A stretch of 64,000 nt of DNA from Stenopsyche tienmushanensis (Eukaryota > Arthropoda > Insecta > Trichoptera > Stenopsychidae): positions 124,001 to 188,000 of the forward strand of contig WACJ01000383.1 in NCBI GenBank assembly GCA_008973525.1. The letters run 5' to 3'. Of the stretch, positions 12,163-23,477 are shown piece by piece. The first letter of the stretch is position 1, and each line of letters begins with the position of its first letter. The translations under genes and the position numbers were made by a program. The notes under the pieces were generated by a model that saw only the letters and a program-made list of their open reading frames with translations, was not told the DNA's origin and made no database searches.

Positions 12163-13111
12163 TTATTCTTCGGATGCGTCATTGGATGACGTTTTGAAAA
12201 GTCCCTACAAGCATCAGAAGAACAACAAATTTTACGTCCCTCCGAAGACCCAGAGCGAAATCATTAAGATGTTAGAAACTGAGACGTTCCACAAAGAGAC
12301 CCTGTCGCCTTTCAATCCGCTACCGGCCATAGGACAGAAGCTGGAAAATATTTGGGAAGATAAACACAAAGAAAAAAGAAACAAATCAGTGAGTTCGCTG
12401 CAGCTCAATAGCTTGGACAAACGAAAACAGAGCGCTCCTAACCATTTTCAATCGTCTTCAGATGGAGATTCAATACAGAGCATCGATCTCAATAGTACAT
12501 TCACTAAACAAAAACCTATACCCATCCTCAATGAAATCAATCTAAGAAATCAAAGACTCAGCGTTGCTCAGCCAGATAATTATGAAAAAGTCTCCGATTT
12601 ACTCAAAGAGATAAAAGAACAGAAAGCTAAGAAACTCAAAAGACAAAACACGTACCACGTATTGGATCCAGTATTTCTTCGAAACCCAGAAAGCGGCGAA
12701 CACCTCACTCCGACCAAGTCCAAAATGCTACCCGAAGTCACCAAAGCCGTCGGCATAATCTTCAACGACCACAACAAGAGCCATCCGGACAAGACAGAAA
12801 ACAAGGCGGACGACAGCAGCAAGGATCCAGAACCGCTGGACAAATCATGTGCCACAATTTTACTAGGACCTAAACTATTCAGCATGTTCGAAACAAAAAG
12901 AAGACTTCTAGAACGAAGGGAGCGAGAGATCATTCCCATAACCATGGAAAAGATTGCCACAGCGAGGGATTCAGAATTCAGCCACACGTCGACGATCGTC
13001 AACGATCCGGTCAGCCCCGGCAAGATAAGCGACCTGAAGGAGATATTCGACAATCTGCAAATATCGCGAAAGTATAAAGAGAAAGTTAGAAAAGCGAACT
13101 ATTGGTTTTGA
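12092..13111 (+). CDS. uncharacterised hydrophilic 339-residue protein, single exon
   Basis: I do not recognise this protein. It is a clean 339-codon frame, clearly GC-richer than its surroundings, and has the look of a real gene rather than a transposon. The first in-frame ATG (12092) is chosen because a stop lies upstream at 11993; a second Met follows three codons later. There is no signal peptide or membrane segment. It is rich in Lys, Ser, Asp and Glu, with basic-Ser patches (KRQNTYHVLD, RKQSAPNHF) that could be kinase sites. A probable helix-rich C-terminal part contains SCATILLGPKLFSMFETKRR followed by a charged stretch and ends in KYKEKVRKANYWF. No intron is needed. A polyadenylation signal AATAAA lies at 13651-13656. 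Inverted hAT-derived repeats bracket the locus. A cytoplasmic or nuclear regulatory role is only a guess. Confidence 0.75.
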   Translation: MCLMYSPSPDEYNYTRTAIRRLDDYSSDASLDDVLKSPYKHQKNNKFYVPPKTQSEIIKMLETETFHKETLSPFNPLPAIGQKLENIWEDKHKEKRNKSVSSLQLNSLDKRKQSAPNHFQSSSDGDSIQSIDLNSTFTKQKPIPILNEINLRNQRLSVAQPDNYEKVSDLLKEIKEQKAKKLKRQNTYHVLDPVFLRNPESGEHLTPTKSKMLPEVTKAVGIIFNDHNKSHPDKTENKADDSSKDPEPLDKSCATILLGPKLFSMFETKRRLLERREREIIPITMEKIATARDSEFSHTSTIVNDPVSPGKISDLKEIFDNLQISRKYKEKVRKANYWF

Positions 13112-13656
13112 AATGCGAATGTGGTCGTTATTTTTTTAAGCGATAAAAGTGGTATTTTTATACATGACCAACGATTTTATAATAGAGCGAAGTTTGCGTA
13201 AATTTTTACGCGAACGATGCGAATACTTTGTAAGTCTCGTGTTTTATTACGAATTTGTTATTTTTAAAAAAGACGCGCTAAAATCGATGCACTTTTCGAA
13301 TCGAATTTTCCGTTTTTTTTCCATTTTATAACGGCGCTTTCCAATCAATTGTGAATCCATCAATGTTATCATCGATTTAGTTGGAGTATATTTTTAGCAT
13401 GTTGTTGAATTTTTAAATATTCGATGGAGCGTTATATTTTTACATTTGCCATCGACAAAGCTCATTGTGATCGATAGATGATATATATATAAATATAAAT
13501 GTGGCGATTGTGTAAATATTTTTACATGTTTTTAAAGACTAACATATTTTTTCTAAGAGGTTTGTCCCGGAGTTGTATAAAATTGTTGTGCTCAATTTTT
13601 GTGTGTTATGCACATTTAAAATGGCTAGTGGTAGACAATGTTTTCGTCGAAATAAA
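13112..13656 (+). other. 3' untranslated region of the 12-kb gene
   Basis: AT-rich sequence after the TGA at 13109-13111, ending at AATAAA (13651-13656). Small open frames inside have no recognisable content. Confidence 0.5.
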
Positions 13657-14322
13657 TATTGAGTTTTTAGCATTATTCTGATATATTTTTTATTCATCTC
13701 TCATATCGACCATCGTGCTGTAAACAATCCATTGTTTTGAACAACCCCTAGCTCAAACTCATGGTTCATGGGTTCGTTGAACCTCTGTCCAACAGTGTGA
13801 ACTTGATTTGTTCCACATAATTTATCGCATATCATCAAAAGATTGCGCATACCATTATATTAATATAATTTAAAATCTCATTATGCAACGAAACCCAAAA
13901 ATATTATCTTTGGTGCTGTTAAAAATCAACCCCAAAGGCACACCGAATTATAATGAGATTCCGAAACTATCAAGTATTTTTTCTTATGAGGCAAGCTTTC
14001 TATTTAATGAAACCTTGTGTTAATTCGAAAAAAAATATCAACATCCCGATTTGAGTTTAAGTCTTTCAATTATGAAATATCAAATTTTAACACTCAGGCA
14101 CCCGCTTTTTTCACCGAACATTTTTGGCGATTTTTCTATTCCACGCGGTTTTGATGCTCATAACATTTTTCTTGTCGGTGTTAATTTGATAAAATAATAG
14201 TATTATAAATCGTACAGTATGGTGCATAAAATAAAAATAAAATCATTTGCTTAGAAATATAACTTTCAAGCTGAAAATTGATGATTTATTCATATTTTTA
14301 TCTGAAGAAGGAATATACTAGA

Positions 14323-14590
14323 TAGTCCCCGAAGTACTCGATCTAACAAAGAAAACACAAAAAAATTGGACAAAAAATCTTTATTTCTTAACATAGTCTC
14401 CTTTTAGCTCGATACCCTATTTATAGTGAGAACCGTCGAGCTCTTCAAAATAGGCATCAATCGCCGACTACACCTCTTCATTGTTGGCAAATCTTTCACC
14501 ACCAAGCCACTGTTTCAAGTTTGAAAAAATTAAATAATCCGAAGAGGCAAAATCTTTTTTCTTGGATTTCATTCGCCCAAAAGTATCTGA
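14323..14590 (-). mobile_element. mariner transposase C-terminal remnant
   Basis: The minus strand reads LFxNLKQWLGGERF-type text (here SDYLIFSNLKQWLGGERF), then AYFEELDGSHYK and IELKGDYVKK. These are the last blocks of SETMAR-like mariner transposases. Stops interrupt the frame. The outer side near 14323 reads TAGTCCCCGAAGTACTCG, which may belong to a terminal repeat. Confidence 0.7.
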
Positions 14591-14610
14591 CGTATAGATG
14601 CTGGTTACTT

Positions 14611-15117
14611 TTTTAAAAAATACTATAATAGAAAGTGTCTATATGCTATGTTGCTTTCCTGATCGTACAGATCATATAAAATGGCGCGAAAAGCCCTAAA
14701 AGAGGACGGAGTAGCCAAAAGGTGTGCATGTCCAATCGGTCCGCTTTTCGGGCCGCTGATATGACGATAAGCGCCTCGCGATCGGATGCCATATCTGAAC
14801 ATGTCTACAAAACGATTACAAACTCTCAATTTGAAACGAATTTGTCTGAATAAGGATGATCGGGCGGATTGTTTAAATTTTACAATCAGTCGAAAATATT
14901 GTTGTCTTTATTTTATTGCGGGATTGTGCCAACTGAGTCGGCCTAATGTTTAAGCGATAACGAAGAAATAAGGGATTAGAAAACTTTGTAAATATTATAA
15001 AATCGGACAGAATCAATCATTGTTGGTTCATGTAAAGCAGAATGTGCAACTCTCGACCTCATTTGCGCCCGTGGCGGGCGCCTGCTTTGCCACGCCCTTG
15101 TTACGGTCCTGTGCAGG
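14611..15117 (-). repeat. repeat family R, copy B (near full length)
   Basis: About 500 bp. The left end shares TTTTTTAAAAAATACTATAA-like text with copy E. The body has the family landmarks in reverse orientation. The right end carries the GC hairpin GCGCCCGTGGCGGGCGC (near 15064-15080) and the terminus CCCTTGTTACGGTCCTG. Open frames across it are not conserved as protein. Confidence 0.8.
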
Positions 15118-15310
15118 TAAAGACTAAAAATGAATTGAGCATGGCATTTAAAGCTTCTAGAATTCTGAGAATAAGGGACCCAAAAATATTTTTCATTTCA
15201 AGCCTCATTTTGAATCATTTAGTCATTGCAAAAAACATGTAAAGACATAAATAATACCAAATCATACTAGCAGATAGAGAGACTCGTTCGATGTGTGAGC
15301 CCGTACTAGC
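15118..15310 (+). repeat. repeat segment Q, copy 1
   Basis: The stretch that begins AAAGACTAAAAATGAATTGA and ends near GAGCCCGTACTAGCGC recurs in inverted orientation at 18515-18648 plus 19151-19200, where it is split by the solo LTR. Both copies sit next to family R sequence, so Q is probably part of, or inserted in, some R elements. Confidence 0.75.
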
Positions 15311-16437
15311 GCGAGACCGGATTTCTGAGTGTTAATATACTGGTTATTCATTGGTTTTCATGAATTATTATATTGATTTATAAAATCATTACAATTTTTA
15401 AATGCTAATTAAACCACTAGTGAATTTATTAATTACCTCAATATTCAATAATTCAGATCTAGAAATTCATAGTATATCTTCATTGAGATGATCGATAGAA
15501 TGTATCACTATGTACTTACAATCTCGCAAATTATTTGGTACTGAAAATTTTTATCCACAGACTGGATTTAAACCAGATCCTTTACAATCAAAATTGACTA
15601 GATCTATGTTCTTAATGGAATCTATGAAGGGTAATGAGATTCATGGACCAATTATAATCGACTTATTTAATAATTTATTCATTAGTACTTGGAAAGTTCG
15701 ATCATACATAAGCGAAGGGCGAATTGAGGAAGCAGTTAGGCTCTTTTCTTAGAATCGCGTGCGTACTTATTGTTTCTAAGTAGCAATATAGTAAACTTGA
15801 GCAACCCTTTCACCTTTTTGTTTTCTTTTCGTTTTCATTTGAACTTTCTGAATCATTAGTTACCGTTCATTTAAGAATTGCGTGACAATTTTACTTTTAC
15901 AACGGTGAAATTTCTCAAACTGTCGTTCGTAGTAGGCAATCATTCTAATTTTGAGTCACGCCTTTCGCTTTCATTCTCCAACAATATGCAAAATTACAGC
16001 AGATCCAAGAAATGACAACTTCGAGACCAACTCATTAGGGAACGGCGCTTTAAATTTTATCGACAAAACTATACACATTTACATGTTTCTCCCGGCATAG
16101 TCTGCGATAATTGGTTGTGATGAATGATGCCTTATATAATTATTAGACCAACAGACATGCACACTGTTTATCAAGAGCATTGGTTAAAAGTTTAGAACAC
16201 CCCGTAAAACCTACAATAATTTGTAATGGCGCTAGTATAATTTGAAATAAATATGAATAGATGAATAATATACATTTTTAGAGCTATGAACCTCAAACTT
16301 TATGAAGGCAGCAATTCTTCTTGGCATGGAACTCACTGGCTTGCAGCAAAGTTCACTGGATGTTATTCTATTCTTGCTGCCAGGATATTTTTCACATTTG
16401 CTTTTGATCTTATTGAGTAATCCCAGATCATCATTAC
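15311..16437. other. intergenic; one unassigned 80-codon ORF
   Basis: A plus-strand frame at 15510-15752 (FGTENFYPQTGFKPDPLQSK ... EGRIEEAVRLFS) has a protein-like composition and could be a transposon or exon fragment, but I cannot name it and see no neighbouring exons. Nothing else is recognisable. Confidence 0.3.
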
Positions 16438-16800
16438 GGAGGAATAAAAAAAATCTGAACCCTGTATTTATTATATTTCATATCGATATTCTCATTTTTA
16501 GAGTCGAGGTGTAGTTAATACAACACCGGTAGGGAAAGGTTAATATACCGATTGAAAAACATATATGTACTGTATATATGTATACATAGGTTAGACAGTT
16601 ACTGCTCCTAAGCGTTGCCTAAGTTCGCCAATTAGTAATTACGCCACTGTTTCCAAGCGTCCAGATTTCGTCGGAAATGTCTCGATTTAGTAGCCTTCAT
16701 CGTGTTGGTGAGGTGTACGATTTCTGTTAGATAAAAATTTCAATCCCGGGATTACGTTTTCTAGTCCCGGGATTCTTAAGTACCTAAAACTGTCCGGGAT
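16438..16800 (-). mobile_element. hAT-type repeat, inverted copy
   Basis: Reverse complement of 9983-10312, roughly 85% alike by eye across about 320 bp. Beyond the shared part (16757-16800) the text contains CCCGGGATT and GGGATCCCGGGATTG, a repetitive pattern common near hAT ends. No coding part remains. Confidence 0.75.
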
Positions 16801-18427
16801 CCCGGGATTGGATTCCCTATCCGCAAGCAGTGTTAATACTCTCTAGAGCTTTTTGATGAAAAATTTTAATATAATACTATAGATCTCATTTAGTTCTAAG
16901 CCGTTTATACATAAATGGCGTTACACATCAACGTTCGGAAAATCGTATGTAAAAACTAAAACACCATAACTTTTATAAACCATAATTTATTCAATTAAAA
17001 AGTAATCCATGTGGCGGAAAGTGATAAAATCTATTGGAAAAAGATCCGTTGAAAAGGGAAGATTGGTAAAATTTTGTAATTTAAAGTATTTCATTCGGAA
17101 ATGGTTTTATATTTATTCGAATTGGCTGCTTAGTTTTCAGTTTCTGGTGCATATTTACTATTTTACCACAATATGATTGATTTTAAGAAGAAATAATAGC
17201 CTTTTTTGTTCACCATACATTAACAATGAGCTTTTTTTCATGAATTGTGCCCTAATTTGAACTCATAAGCGGAACTGTTTTGTTGATGCCATCTTGTTGA
17301 AAATCATAAAAAAAATAATAGACATAGCAGCAAAGACTCCGTATTTAAAGACACATTAACCTTTGTTCATTTGAAATAGTAGAACTTACAAAAATATTGC
17401 ATAGAAGCATTCTCAATCACGGTCGATCTTTGACTAATTGAAATTCCGCAGCTTCATGTGTAACTATGCAACAAGAGTACCGTACATTTATTATGAGCAG
17501 AGATCAGTGTGATTTGGTTTATTCATCATTCAATGTTGTCATCGAAATAATAAGGAAAAACAGCAAGATTTATAAGCTATATTTCGACAGGTTTCAAGAA
17601 AATCTTCGGTGTTCTATAATTTTGACCAAGGCTGTATATTTGCGATAACCAGGCAAGGCCTTCTAAACAACTTTAACCATTACAAGGTTTTTAATCATAA
17701 TAAATAATGGTCCAAATCTGGCAATAAAAAATAATAACAGATGAAAATCAAAATCGTACGAGTCACTACAAATGCAACCTTGCTGAATATTTTAGCAAAA
17801 ATAGACTACCGCCACGAATAGAACCTTGAACTCCTGAAGGACACGAATATATCATAACCAATTGTATTTTTAACCCTAATTAAAACACAACTTTTCCGCG
17901 ATGAAATCGTCGAAAATCAAAGCGCAATTTTTATTTTACGCTATAAACTCTTAATTCTATCCGAGCACGCTCAAATTATAATTTATTGATTTTCTTCGGT
18001 TACAAATACTGTTTACGTCATTCTTCATGACATTGAACTGCCTCGTCGTTAACCGCCAAGAAATACATCATTTGTTGACCCTTGGATACCCCCTAGGGCG
18101 TAAGCTCTTGATTGAATGGAATACATTAAAACCTTACCCTTCATACCATTGAATTTCAGTATCATCAATCAAGTGGAGTCGCTATTTTTTATCTGCCCTT
18201 TAATGTACTGAAAATTTTAGAAAATTCTATGATGAAAGATACGTAAGTATTATTATGCTATTTTTTTACAAATTTGCTATATTATCCATCATCGTCAAAA
18301 TCAGCTCGACGAAATTCAGCATGAGTTCGTTGAATTTGAGATCTTACTGATTTTTGACCAATAAAAAATGTACACATGGATTAAAATCAACATTATTGGT
18401 AACATCTTCCGATAGTGGACAACTATT
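16801..18427. other. 1.6 kb gene-free stretch
   Basis: AT-rich; a 60-codon ORF at 17466-17648 has no recognisable content. Nothing else seen. Confidence 0.4.
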
Positions 18428-19595
18428 GGAAGGATCGTAACAAGGGCGTCGCAAAGCAAGAGCCCGCCACGGGCGCAACTGAGCTTGGGGCGCAAAACAC
18501 AGAATACTGACCCGATAGTACGGGTTCACACATCGAACGAGTCTCTCTATCTGCTAGTATGATTTGGTATTATTTATGTCGTTACATGTTTTTTGCAATG
18601 ACTAAATTATTAAAAATGAGGCTTGAAATGAAAAATCTTTTTTGGATCTGTTGCATACGAGGGGGGGTCGCGCTTCGCGAGCCCCCAACGCAGCACCAAC
18701 ACCGCTGCCGCCACGGCTGCCAACCGCCGCGGCGTATCTCGGACGGCCCAGACGGCCGCGCCGCCGGCCGCCGGAGCCCGAACAGCGACGGACGCGCCCC
18801 CTAACTAGGCGAGGGGGCGCAGAGTTCTTTGATCCGGTGGATCGACGACGGCTGTCAGGCTGTCGAGCGGCGACGAGGGGAAAACTCCATGACGGGATAT
18901 GAGGATAATTAATGAAAGTCTTCAATTATTAACACGACTTCGAAGATTGCGAGGCACGTGGCCTCCATGCGGGGCGATGCGTGCGGGCCAAAATGTCCGT
19001 CGACCGCCTCCCAAGGCTACAACAACGTTAAGACCTTTTGGTTGCCCGCCTAACGGTTAGTCCGCGGCGGGTCTTAATAGCAAAAAGTATGGCCAGCTTA
19101 AGGCCGACCAAACTGTCGACGACAGAACATTTTGGTCCACGCAACAGATCCCTTATTCTCAGAATTCTAGAAGCTTTAAATGCCATGCTTAATTCATTTT
19201 TAGTGAATTGAGGTTGGGGCGCAAAACGCAGAATACCGACCCGGTCAAGAGCTGAACATTCTGCTTTACATGAACCAACAATGATTGATTCTGTCCGTTT
19301 TTATAATATATACAAAGTTGTCTAATCCCTTTTTTCTTCGTTATCACTTAAACATTGGGCAGATCCAGCCGGTATAAGCCCGCAACAAAATAAAGACAAC
19401 GATGTTTTCGACCGAATGTAAAATTCAAACAACCCATCCGATCAGACAACTTCGTTTCATAATGAGAGTTTGTAATCATTCTGTAGACATGTTTAGGTAT
19501 GGCATCCGATCGCGAGGCGTTTATTCGTCATATCAGCGGTCCGAAAAGCGGACCGATTGTACATTGTGTACCTTGTGGCCACTCTGTCCTCTTTT
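18428..19595 (+). repeat. repeat family R, copy C, interrupted by segment Q and a solo LTR
   Basis: The left terminus with the CGTAACAAGGG end and GC hairpin lies at 18436-18514. It is followed by inverted segment Q (18515-18648 and 19151-19200) and then by the rest of the R body (19201-19595). The text GGGGCGCAAAACRCAGAATA occurs on both sides of Q (about 18486 and 19214), so Q is flanked by a short direct repeat of R sequence. The LTR at 18649-19146 sits inside Q. This gives three nested layers. Confidence 0.75.
18649..19146. mobile_element. solo LTR, GC-rich, BEL/Pao-like ends
   Basis: A 498-bp GC-rich block interrupts segment Q. It begins TGTTGCATACG and ends CCACGCAACA, so the ends are the short inverted repeat TGTTGC...GCAACA with the TG...CA of LTRs. 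It is flanked by a 4-bp direct repeat GATC (18645-18648 and 19147-19150). The uninterrupted copy of Q at 15118-15310 shows the empty site. No gag, pol, primer-binding site or second LTR is present, so it is a recombined solo LTR. The TGTTGC start suits the BEL/Pao group, but the assignment rests on ends only. Confidence 0.75.
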
Positions 19596-21090
19596 ATTCT
19601 ATTATATGTTTATTAGTTAACTTTAAAAAATAAATTACATTTCCGGGGAATGGGAAGAGGGGGAGTTAGATACTTGCCACGTGCGCATTATACCCTTGTT
19701 ACGGCTGACTATTGGTAATTGGAGAATATGTACAATATTTCAACTAAAATCTGATTCAACACACTGCTGCTGTAAACTCTAAAGGTTTGTGTTAGATTTT
19801 CAAGAACCCAAATTTCTTCTTCAGTACAGATTTGATAATCCAAAAAGATGAAACAAAGCTATAGTGTTTTTGGTGTTGTTATTAGATTTTTATTGACTAC
19901 ACAAAAAACATCATCTTTACTTCCATCAACTAATGCCTATCTTTCCAATTCAACATCAAGTTTATGCATATAATCACTGTCGTTAATACTTTAAAACTCT
20001 TTGATATCAGTGTTTTTTTTACATTTTTTTGGATTTCTTTAATGTTTGTTAATTTTACACAAAAATATTATAAAAATAAAATAATCAGAAATTAAATTAA
20101 AATGATCTTAAGTATGCACGTCAAGAGTCAATCTGGTTAATAACCTCCTTTCCCTTGTTATTTCTAAAAGACAGATCGAATATTGTGAAGGACCATACAA
20201 AGTTATATTTTGTTTTGTGTGCAATAGTTTCATATATGATTAATCCATAAAAAATCAATGTGTTAACAAGTGAGACATAGGACCGCAATGAGTTAACGGT
20301 TCAATGTCACAACGTCCATGACCCAAATTTAATCTTATGAAATTCATATGTTCATAACCTCAAATAAATCAAAGAAAACTAATAAATTCAAATAACTATT
20401 TAGATTGTGATTATAAATGAAAATATAACTACAAACGAACATCTCCATAAAAAAAGAAAATTATAAGAAAATTTCGAAAGAAATTTGTAATAGCATATTT
20501 TTTAAAATTGAATTATAAATTAAAAAGGTAAAATTATAAACCCATTCTGTAATATTTATATGTATGTACGCTATACAAAATATCTCAATAATAACATTAT
20601 ATTTTTAGTTCGAAATAAATTTTATTTTTTTAAATGCTGTTCATACATAAAATCATTTTATCCTACGACAATTTTTAAAATAATGTCAAATTTTTTAAAG
20701 AAATCTTTAAATCAAGCATGATTTTTACATCTACATTTTATATACTTTTAAAATGAAACTTCACTACATTTATGAAACTATATTTAATATTTTAACACAA
20801 ATAATAAAATTTGATTACTATAACTTTACAAGCTCTTCGTTTGAATCATTTTTTTTATAGTTTTATTTATTTTATCCATTTTACGTCATTTAATTTTATA
20901 TCTTAAAAATAAATATAATAATATAATCAAACAGAAAAAATAATATTTTTTAAAATATATATATATAAATCCGCTTATTTGTCGATTCCAATAATGCTTT
21001 TTTCACCCTGGCAACACTGAAGTTTGACAGCCGGCATAAACAGAAACAAGAAAGACGCGGGTGACTCGGCTTTATTTAGCCATAGTATAA
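19596..21090. other. 1.5 kb AT-rich stretch upstream of the YEATS gene
   Basis: Very AT-rich with no coding pattern. The last 80 bases (about 21010-21090) are GC-richer and probably contain the promoter and leader of the YEATS gene. Confidence 0.45.
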
Positions 21091-23477
21091 ATGAGCTTAT
21101 CTACTGAGTTTGGACCAGATGCTGGGGGGCGGGTTAAGGTGTGATAAGTACATAGATAAATACACATGATTTGTATGTTTTAATTCAATAATCAGCTTAA
21201 AAAATGTAAAATCTCGTATATTTTTTTGTTTTAGGATGTTATGACAAACGTTAAATTAGAGGTTTTATTTTCATTTACTTTCCCTCCATACATAAATTCA
21301 GTTGATTTTCATTTTGAAAATAACACTTTATTGTTATTTTTGATTGTTGTTTATTATATTTTTTGACCACCTTTTTCCCATTGCTATAAGTAATATATCG
21401 TTTTGATAACATAACCACTGAATATCTATTGTTTTTAATTTTAGGGGGTCACTATTGTGAAACCTATAGTATATGGAAATGTTGCTAGGTATTTCGGACG
21501 CAAACGAGAAGAAGACGGCCACACGCATCAATGGACTGTTTATGTCAAGCCTTATGAAAACGAAGATATGTCAAATTATGTGAAAAAAGTGCATTTTAAA
21601 CTACACGAAAGCTACGCAAACCCAAACAGAATCGTCACCAAGCCGCCGTATGAAATTACGGAGACGGGTTGGGGTGAATTCGAAATAGTGATAAAAATAT
21701 ATTTCCACGATACCAATGAAAGACCTGTTAGTATATTCATATTTATTTAACGCCATTTTGAATAACTATGAAATCCATGTCGTCAGTGTTAACACAATAT
21801 TTAATTGATATGTTGCAGACTACGATGTATCACATTCTTAAATTATTCCAATCACCGATAGTAGAAGGAAATACCTCAGCTGCAAGCGGAGGAAAAAAAG
21901 GACTAGTTTCTGAAAACTATGAAGAAATTATATTTCAGGAACCTTCACAAATGATGCACAGGCTACTCATGACAGTTAAGCCAATGACTCACGGTCCTTG
22001 GGTCCATGATACTGATTGTAATTATTTTTGTATAGATTTTTTTTATTTTATTCATTATAGATGCTGGAACGTTCTTGTACAGGGTGCGATAGAGAAATTC
22101 CCTTATTTGAAATATGCACCCTGAATTGACAGTTATTCCGAGAAGGATGGGGTGGCGCTCATTTGAAAGAATGAGACCTGGTGGATGAGTAAGATGTAAT
22201 ATAACTGTCACTTCAGGATGCGCTTTTCAAATTAGGTAATTTCACTGCCATATCTTGCATTATTAACACATTGTATGCGGGTCCGGTTTGAAGAGTGATA
22301 GTGCCTGACGGGGGTATCTGCATCATTTCAAGGCTATTTAAAAATGATACCATATGTCAATAGATCGATCGGCTTAAATATATTTTTGTGTGAAAAGATT
22401 TGCACTTAAAATAGCATTAATAGACGTCTCTAGTCAAATCAAAAGGACTGAGGCGCGCCAAGGACTGTAATCCTCGTTTCCACATACAATGTGTTAATAT
22501 ATTAAGACTAATTTTAAAAACCTTATTTGATCCATTACTTCTTATCACATTAATTCAATAAGTAATTTTCTCCCGTCCCGTAAAAGCCCCGTTAAGAATG
22601 CTGCTTTTTTCATACTTACTTTTTTATCATCAGTTGTATCTCAACTATCCCTATGGTAGATTTTATGGAAAACAAACAATTTACACGAAATTGCATACTG
22701 TACGAATATCTTAAGTATTTAAATACATTTTTAAAAAAATAGGGAAGACATAAAACAGGAGGTGGAGATTTTTTGAACACAATTAGAAAGTTTATAAGTG
22801 TCATTGAGTACGAAGAGGCCAAGTGTAGTCAACCGTCGCCAAATTTGGAAAAAAATCGGGGGGGGGAGAAAAAATCATAAATATGGAAAAGGTGAAATGG
22901 GGAATTGAAAAATATTTTATATCAAAACTCTTTAAATTTTATTCTTCCGCAATTAAAAAAAATATTGAATAGATAGAAATAGGTTGTATCTAATGAAGGA
23001 GAATACATTCATTTAAAAAACGACATTCCTAACGGGACAATCTATTATAAATGTGTATATACTAGCAAAAAAGGCAACTTTCGTGTCAATCTTGACGGTT
23101 TGTAACTTATAAATGTACATTTGAATTTTTATCATGAATGTGTGTGCAATTGCATTAACATTTTCCAATATTTCGGGTGTGTAAAATATCACTCCATAAT
23201 AATTATATTAAAAAATATCATGCATTTTTAAAGCATCCATCTATTTACTTAATTTTTCAATTGTATAGTTGTAGTTATTTAAAAAATATATTATCTTTTA
23301 GTCGAGGAGAGAAAAGAACAGGCACTTCAGAAAATTGTCGAAGCCAAAGGAAAGATTCAGACTGAAATAACTGACTTAAAGGACAAATTAAAGCTAGCTA
23401 AAGAGACCATAGCCAAATTTAAGGAAGAAATATCCAAGTTGCAAGGACAGCAAATGAATAGCAGTATATCTACGTAA
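21091..23477 (+). CDS. YEATS4: YEATS domain-containing protein 4 (GAS41) homologue
   Basis: A reader of acetylated or crotonylated histone lysines, shared by the SRCAP and TIP60 (NuA4) complexes, which deposit H2A.Z and acetylate histones in the nucleus. Four exons join without a frame break: 21091-21138, 21445-21726, 21819-22017 and 23302-23477 (705 nt, 234 residues; the human protein has 227). Residues 1-16 read [16 protein letters not shown]. The YEATS domain (about 17-135) has the family signatures [47 protein letters not shown] and FHDTNERP. After a variable linker, residues from about 177 form a coiled coil ([10 protein letters not shown] ... [13 protein letters not shown]) that in the family mediates complex binding. 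All introns are GT-AG; intron 3 is 1.3 kb. AATAAA occurs at 23715-23720. Confidence 0.95.
22080..22124. repeat. 45-bp palindromic CAGGGTGC...GCACCCTG unit
   Basis: In intron 3 of the YEATS gene, CAGGGTGC and its exact complement GCACCCTG enclose 29 bases. CAGGGTG ends are common on small DNA transposons, so this could be a tiny or collapsed terminal-repeat element. Confidence 0.4.
22990..23044. mobile_element. MITE end, same family as 46939-47216
   Basis: ACATTCATTTAAAAAACGAC followed by ATTCCTAACGGGACAATCTA matches the terminal inverted repeat of the complete element in a hemocytin intron. Only this end is recognisable. Confidence 0.6.

Noticed and set aside
12580..13053. 157-codon minus-strand ORF
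   Set aside because: It is a shadow of the GC-rich coding frame on the plus strand.
14611..15117. Family R as a Helitron because of its 3' hairpin
   Set aside because: No CTRR terminus follows the hairpin at the required distance, and the end reads CAGGGCCGTAAC instead.
18602..18925. Arg/Pro-rich open frames on both strands in the GC-rich block
   Set aside because: They come from high GC content inside a solo LTR; both strands are open at once and neither resembles a protein.
18649..19146. GC-rich block as an rDNA fragment or R2-type insertion
   Set aside because: No stretch matched rRNA landmarks, while LTR-type ends and a target duplication are present.
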